Shown one piece after another: positions 6,723 to 8,656 of a DNA stretch of 8,656 bases (positions are counted from its first letter, which is position 1; the number at the start of each line of letters is the position of its first letter). This DNA comes from Thermococcus sp. (lineage in GTDB: Archaea > Methanobacteriota_B > Thermococci > Thermococcales > Thermococcaceae): NCBI GenBank assembly GCA_015522395.1, contig WAMH01000207.1, positions 1 through 8,656 on the forward strand, given 5' to 3'. The notes under the pieces are model-generated. The model worked only from the letters and a program-made list of their open reading frames with translations. It was not told where the DNA came from and made no database searches. The position numbers and the translations under genes were made by a program.

Positions 6723-8183
6723 ATGAGGAGGGCCTTCCTGATTCTCGTTCTTCTGTCGACTCTCGGCCTACTTCTGGCTCCCTACTCCTCCGCGGCCCAG
6801 ATCAACTCCACAAACACCGTCATAGTCCTGCCCACCCTGAAGGTCGTGGACGGGGTTCCGCTCCACATAGGTGAGGACGCCATAAGCGGCTCCCGGCTGG
6901 GGGCTTTCCTCGTTCTCCAGGGAATAACGGCCGGCGAGTACAGCACAACAGTCCACGTGCCCGTTGAGTACCACAGCGTCGTCATAGAAGACATGGACCA
7001 GTTCTACAGGCTAACCCCCAGAGACATGCCCGACGTGGGGATAAACGTGAGCGATGAACCCGTCGGAAAGGCCGTTGTTGTGGCCGTCAACTTCTCAAGG
7101 GTGGAGTTTAACATCACCGCGGGGGCGGCGCAGTTCGACGATGGAAGCGTCGAGATAATCTTCAACGAGAACACAACACCGCTGGAGATACGGGGGAACT
7201 ACAAGGTGGTATACACGACGGTCAACGGAAGGGACACGATGTACCTCTACACCACAAACGAGACGCTTTCGGAGTCGAAATCCCTGGGCGAGAGCATAGC
7301 CGTCGGTGGATGGAAGCTGGAGTTCCTCGACATAAACCTTGACGTCTCCCAGATGCTCGTCATGATAACCTATCCCAACGGCATCTCCAAGCAGAAGCCG
7401 ATGACGGAGGGCAAGTACTACCTGATGTACCAAGACCCCCAGGGGAACGTCGACTTCGAGGAGTATGATTCCTACCCAACCGAGAGGGTTGACGAACTGC
7501 TCAAAGAAGGCTCCAGGAGCGTATTCGTTTTCGTGCCGACGGATCTCTTCGTTGGCATCAACAACGCCCAGATGGTCACCTTCAACTACTGGTACTACCA
7601 GAAAGCCAGGGAGTATCAGGACGGCGACGTCTACAAGGGGCAGTGGGTCTGGAACATTGAGCCCGAGAAGAACCTCTACATCCTCTACCTCCACGTCAAC
7701 GCGAGCGCCGGCTTTCCGGAGGTTCTGATAAAACCTGGAAAAGCGCTGAGTCTGCCGATGAACTGGAACCTCAGCATAGAGCCGATCTTCCGCTGGGAGA
7801 AGGGCAAACTGGAAGGGATCGATGGCTACCGCTTCGTCCGCAGGGTTGTTCTAGCAAAGAAGGCCACGATAACGGCCCCGAAGGTCGAGGTAACCGAGGA
7901 TGTAAATTCCTTGATAATCAATGACACGGCGCTCACAGCCATACCCGCGGACAAAAACGTCATCATAGTCGGCGGCTGGGTGAGCAACCGGGCGTGGAAG
8001 GTTCTCGAGGAGACCTACGGGAGCTCTACCGTCGATGCAATCAAAAGGGAAATAGAAGAGAAGGGGTACGTCGTCAAGGTTCTCCCGAACCCGTACAACC
8101 CGGAGTACAAGGTTATAATCCTAGCTGGAAAGACGTACAGGCAGACGAGAGAAGCAGTAGACGAGTTCATGGAGAAGTTCTGA
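6723..8183 (+). CDS. Secreted S-layer-family protein
   Basis: A 486-aa exported protein. Residues 1-24 form a signal peptide: MRR, a Leu-rich core, then SSA before AQ as the probable cleavage site. The start is supported by GGTGA six bases before ATG. The segment after the signal (about 30-70) has the TVIVLPT...DGVPLHIGEDAI pattern, and the end (about 409-486) has KNVIIVGGWVSN and KVIILAGKTYRQTREA. Both match the N- and C-terminal S-layer domains of methanogen and Thermococcales cell-surface proteins. Nine N-X-S/T sequons (Asn 28, 108, 123, 130, 150, 179, 326, 349, 400) suit a glycosylated surface protein. There is no C-terminal membrane anchor and no cysteine. At 486 aa it seems shorter than major S-layer proteins, so it may be a minor envelope protein or paralogue. 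It is divergent from the membrane-protein operon and stands as a single gene. Confidence 0.8.
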   Translation: MRRAFLILVLLSTLGLLLAPYSSAAQINSTNTVIVLPTLKVVDGVPLHIGEDAISGSRLGAFLVLQGITAGEYSTTVHVPVEYHSVVIEDMDQFYRLTPRDMPDVGINVSDEPVGKAVVVAVNFSRVEFNITAGAAQFDDGSVEIIFNENTTPLEIRGNYKVVYTTVNGRDTMYLYTTNETLSESKSLGESIAVGGWKLEFLDINLDVSQMLVMITYPNGISKQKPMTEGKYYLMYQDPQGNVDFEEYDSYPTERVDELLKEGSRSVFVFVPTDLFVGINNAQMVTFNYWYYQKAREYQDGDVYKGQWVWNIEPEKNLYILYLHVNASAGFPEVLIKPGKALSLPMNWNLSIEPIFRWEKGKLEGIDGYRFVRRVVLAKKATITAPKVEVTEDVNSLIINDTALTAIPADKNVIIVGGWVSNRAWKVLEETYGSSTVDAIKREIEEKGYVVKVLPNPYNPEYKVIILAGKTYRQTREAVDEFMEKF

Positions 8184-8193
8184 TTTAAGCCCA

Positions 8194-8213
8194 TTTCTTT
8201 ATCCGCTTGTTTT
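8194..8213 (+). terminator. T-rich terminator region after the S-layer-like gene
   Basis: Two T-rich tracts, TTTCTTT (8194-8200) and TTGTTTT (8207-8213), lie 11-30 bases after the stop codon with no hairpin, as expected for archaeal intrinsic termination. The rest of the 143-bp gap (8184-8326) shows no RNA gene or credible ORF apart from the promoter-like element before 8327. Confidence 0.45.
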
Positions 8214-8286
8214 AGCACTCAATCCTGAGCCCATGGATTTTATCGGGAAACAATGTGAAGTCGGGTTGAAAAGACTTTCGGTTAAC

Positions 8287-8295
8287 GTTTTTAAG
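8287..8295 (+). promoter_or_regulatory. TATA-like element of the RecJ-like gene
   Basis: GTTTTTAAG is centred about 36 bases before ATG 8327, the same spacing as the S-layer-like promoter. It lies inside an AT-rich patch in a GC-rich gap. The BRE position is not distinctive, so the call is tentative. Confidence 0.4.
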
Positions 8296-8326
8296 CCGGG
8301 GTCTGAACCTAGGCCGGGTGAGAGGG

Positions 8327-8656
8327 ATGGTAGTCAAGGATTGTCCCGAGTGTCACGGCACCGGAAAGGTCAAGGTTGGCGAGAAGGAGTGCCCCGTCTG
8401 CGGGGGCTGGGGATACGTTCCCGCTGATTTCAAGGTTGGAGACAAGCTGAAGGGCTACAGGAACCTCGACTATCTCGGCGTTGAGGACGAGGTCGATGAG
8501 ATACCCTGTCCCGAGTGTCACGGGAAGGGGACGGTTCCGGTTTACGACACCTGCCCGGTCTGCGGCGGAACGGGTAAGGTTCTGGCCTGCGACATCTGCG
8601 GAAGGGTGAAAGGCCCCTGGGAGCCGGGCATGGAAACCACGTGGGTCTGTCCGGAC
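8327..8656 (+). CDS. RecJ-like (COG1107-type) protein, N-terminal DnaJ-type zinc finger (3'-truncated by window)
   Basis: Only the first 110 residues are in the window. They contain four CxxCxGxG-type repeats: CPECHGTG (6-13), CPVCGGWG (22-29), CPECHGKG (61-68) and CPVCGGTG (76-83). A further CDIC pair (88-91) and Cys108 suggest another zinc site beginning. This four-repeat zinc finger at the very N-terminus, without a J-domain, is typical of the archaea-specific RecJ-like proteins (COG1107). These go on to an OB/S1-like and a DHH phosphoesterase region acting on single-stranded nucleic acid. The catalytic part lies beyond the window, so the identity is inferred from the finger alone. A stand-alone zinc-finger RNA-binding protein is the main alternative. 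The start is ATG 8327, with GGTGA five bases before it; an in-frame GTG at 8318 is less likely. Confidence 0.75.
   Translation, partial: MVVKDCPECHGTGKVKVGEKECPVCGGWGYVPADFKVGDKLKGYRNLDYLGVEDEVDEIPCPECHGKGTVPVYDTCPVCGGTGKVLACDICGRVKGPWEPGMETTWVCPD
8342..8523 (+). repeat. Direct repeat pair encoding CPECHG
   Basis: The 17-base sequence TGTCCCGAGTGTCACGG occurs at 8342-8358 and 8507-8523, 165 bp (55 codons) apart in frame. A second, less exact pair encoding CPVCGG follows each copy (8390 and 8552 onward). This fits internal duplication of a two-finger unit in the zinc-finger domain. Confidence 0.7.

Noticed and set aside
8318..8320. GTG as the start of the RecJ-like protein
   Set aside because: It overlaps the GGTGA that serves ATG 8327 and has no ribosome site of its own.
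8233..8427. A 64-codon ORF (+) bridging the gap and the zinc-finger gene
   Set aside because: It is out of frame with the convincing zinc-finger protein, has no ribosome site or motif, and is a shadow ORF.

Overview
The window is very probably from a hyperthermophilic euryarchaeon of the Thermococcales, most likely a Thermococcus species. The reasons are a family B DNA polymerase almost identical in its motifs to the KOD/9°N/Tgo group, inteins at the pol-a and pol-b sites, GGTGA-type ribosome binding sites 4-6 nt before starts, archaeal TATA boxes, AGG/GAG/ATA-rich codon use, an archaeal S-layer-like protein, and the start of an archaeal RecJ-like protein with a DnaJ-type zinc finger. The species cannot be fixed from this sequence.

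Layout. Positions 1-4383 (+) hold the 3' part of the replicative DNA polymerase gene, entering at family residue 211 (exonuclease motif II). It is interrupted by two complete, apparently intact LAGLIDADG inteins: a 360-residue one in motif A (589-1668) and a 535-residue one in motif B (1924-3528). Taking the KOD numbering for the missing 5' part, the precursor would be about 1670 aa and the spliced enzyme 775 aa. Only 14 bp separate its stop from that of a convergent minus-strand operon.

The minus-strand operon, read from 6658 down to 4398, has three tightly packed genes: a four-helix membrane protein with a coiled-coil N-terminus (DUF2391-like), a 341-aa TOPRIM-like protein, and a 235-aa HAD-superfamily hydrolase. 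The junctions are TGA/ATG abutting and ATGA overlapping, so translation is probably coupled. The joint function is unknown.

A 64-bp divergent intergenic region (6659-6722) carries one near-palindromic TATA element that could serve both directions. To its right, 6723-8183 (+) encodes a secreted, sequon-rich S-layer-family protein. After a 143-bp gap holding T-rich terminator-like tracts and a TATA-like element, the window ends inside the zinc-finger N-terminus of a RecJ-like (COG1107-type) protein starting at 8327.

Points worth a second look: a low-GC extein footprint beside the first intein, mosaic base composition in the second intein, a C/D-box-sRNA-like arrangement overlapping the disputed start of the membrane-protein gene, the shared divergent TATA element, and a HAD enzyme lacking the usual Asp+2 acid/base. 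I see no clearly new system. The uncharacterised membrane/TOPRIM/HAD operon is the best candidate.
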